From contig CAMCQD010000130.1 of assembly GCA_945876925.1 (NCBI GenBank), forward strand, positions 1 to 5,755: a stretch of 5,755 nucleotides of DNA. Direction: 5' to 3'. A model generated the notes under the pieces. That model had not been told where the DNA came from, ran no database searches, and saw only the letters and a list, made by a program, of their open reading frames with translations. Position 1 is the first letter of the stretch. Every line of letters begins with the position of its first letter. The position numbers were made by a program, and so were the translations under genes. This DNA comes from an uncultured Dermatophilus sp. (GTDB taxonomy: Bacteria; Actinomycetota; Actinomycetes; Actinomycetales; Dermatophilaceae). Shown one piece after another: positions 5,306 to 5,755 of this stretch.

Positions 5306-5332
5306 GTAACCAAAGCGTGACAGATGCGTGAC
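5306..5332. promoter_or_regulatory. Three phased GTRAC direct repeats (11-bp period): putative OmpR-family operator
   Basis: On the plus strand GTAAC (5306-5310), GTGAC (5317-5321) and GTGAC (5328-5332) are each separated by exactly six bases, so they repeat once per DNA turn on the same face. The last two copies extend to GCGTGAC. OmpR/PhoB-family regulators bind such direct repeats; in actinobacteria MtrA and GlnR both use GTnAC-type half-sites with six-base spacing. The site lies 28-54 bases after the cca stop codon and 128-154 bases before the PBP start. A cell-envelope target favours MtrA, by inference only. Confidence 0.45.
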
Positions 5333-5360
5333 CAGGGCCGCCAAGCAGGGCGCGCACCGC

Positions 5361-5755
5361 TCAGCTGCTGCCGCTCTCGGGCTGGTCGCGCCACCAGTCC
5401 AGCAGCCGGGCGGCCACTGCCTCCTTGCCGATCGGGCCCTCGTCCAGCCGGATCTCCAGCGCCTGCTGATAGGCCCGGCCGAGCACCGGGCCGGGCGCGA
5501 TGCCCAGCAGCCGGGCGATCTCGTTACCGTTGAGCTCGGGCCGGACGGCTTTGAGTTCCTCCTCGGCCGTGAGCCGCTCGATCCGCTGTTCCAGGGCGTC
5601 ATACGCTGCGCGCAGCCGGGCGGCCTTGCGGGCGTTGCGCGTGGTGCAGTCGGCCCGGGTGAGCCGGTGCAGCCGGGACAGCAGGGGCCCGGCGTCGGTG
5701 ACGTACCGGCGCACCGCCGAATCCGTCCACTCCCCGTCGGCATACCCGGGCCGAC
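5361..5755 (-). CDS. cca: CCA tRNA nucleotidyltransferase, C-terminal part
   Basis: The last 130 residues of the enzyme that adds or repairs the 3'-CCA end of tRNAs, using CTP and ATP. The N-terminal catalytic head and HD domain lie beyond the window edge. The visible frame is open to the edge and reads GYADGEWTDSAVRRYVTDAG, then LLSRLHRLTRADCTTRN, which is the characteristic actinobacterial (PcnA-like) tail region. A helical LRAAYDALEQRIERL segment follows, then ELNGNEIARLLGIAPGPVLG, the conserved G-x-x-I/L-x-x-x-L-x-x-x-x-G-x-x-x-G pattern of the tRNA-contacting C-terminal domain. It ends normally with LLDWWRDQPESGSS. It is in the same direction as the PBP gene but 182 bases upstream of it, with probable promoter elements between, so co-transcription is not assumed. 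In Mycobacterium pcnA and ponA1 are separate but both origin-proximal. Confidence 0.92.
   Translation of the reverse strand, partial: RPGYADGEWTDSAVRRYVTDAGPLLSRLHRLTRADCTTRNARKAARLRAAYDALEQRIERLTAEEELKAVRPELNGNEIARLLGIAPGPVLGRAYQQALEIRLDEGPIGKEAVAARLLDWWRDQPESGSS

Noticed and set aside
5157..5357. A 66-codon minus-strand frame in the cca-ponA gap
   Set aside because: It has no visible domain, no good Shine-Dalgarno, overlaps the PBP start in another frame and covers the likely regulatory region.
1..5755. Mobile elements, CRISPR arrays, tRNA or rRNA genes, defence or secondary-metabolite systems
   Set aside because: No transposase-like product, long terminal inverted repeats, regularly spaced long repeats or RNA gene signatures were seen; all genes are housekeeping with uniform composition.

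Overview
The window is a piece of high-GC Actinomycetota chromosome. The evidence is the GC-rich sequence with strongly GC-biased third codon positions, actinobacterial protein variants, and a gene order that matches the mycobacterial ponA1 / Rv0051-type glycosyltransferase / rpsF-ssb-rpsR-rplI block. The cysteine-free form of S18 in the main operon points to Micrococcales or Propionibacteriales-type actinobacteria rather than Mycobacterium or Streptomyces; this placement is tentative. All real genes lie on the minus strand, so transcription runs from high to low coordinates. No mobile element, CRISPR array, tRNA or rRNA was seen.

Layout in order of transcription. (1) 5755-5361: the C-terminal 130 residues of a CCA tRNA nucleotidyltransferase, cut by the window edge. 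(2) 5360-5179: an intergenic region with three GTRAC pentamers at exact 11-bp spacing, a site of the type bound by OmpR-family regulators, and two weak -10 candidates. (3) 5178-3073: a complete class A penicillin-binding protein starting at GTG. (4) 2989-1580: a multi-pass GT87-type glycosyltransferase, followed by a strong hairpin that probably ends this unit. (5) 1579-1297: the leader of the ribosomal operon, with several hairpins, a possible promoter and, next to the rpsF start, an RNA fold in which an upstream CCTCCT pairs with the rpsF Shine-Dalgarno AGGAGG around a perfect 7-bp hairpin and an unpaired CCG-containing segment. (6) 1296-1: rpsF, ssb, rpsR and the first 24 codons of rplI.

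The genes are housekeeping. One group builds the envelope (peptidoglycan polymerase plus a polyprenol-sugar-dependent glycosyltransferase). The other makes ribosomal proteins S6, S18 and L9 together with the single-stranded DNA-binding protein. I found no undescribed multi-gene system. The best signals are regulatory: the SD-sequestering leader of rpsF, which matches the general architecture of the known S6:S18 complex-binding motif; the phased GTRAC array before the PBP gene; and the structured 138-nt ssb-rpsR spacer inside the ribosomal operon.
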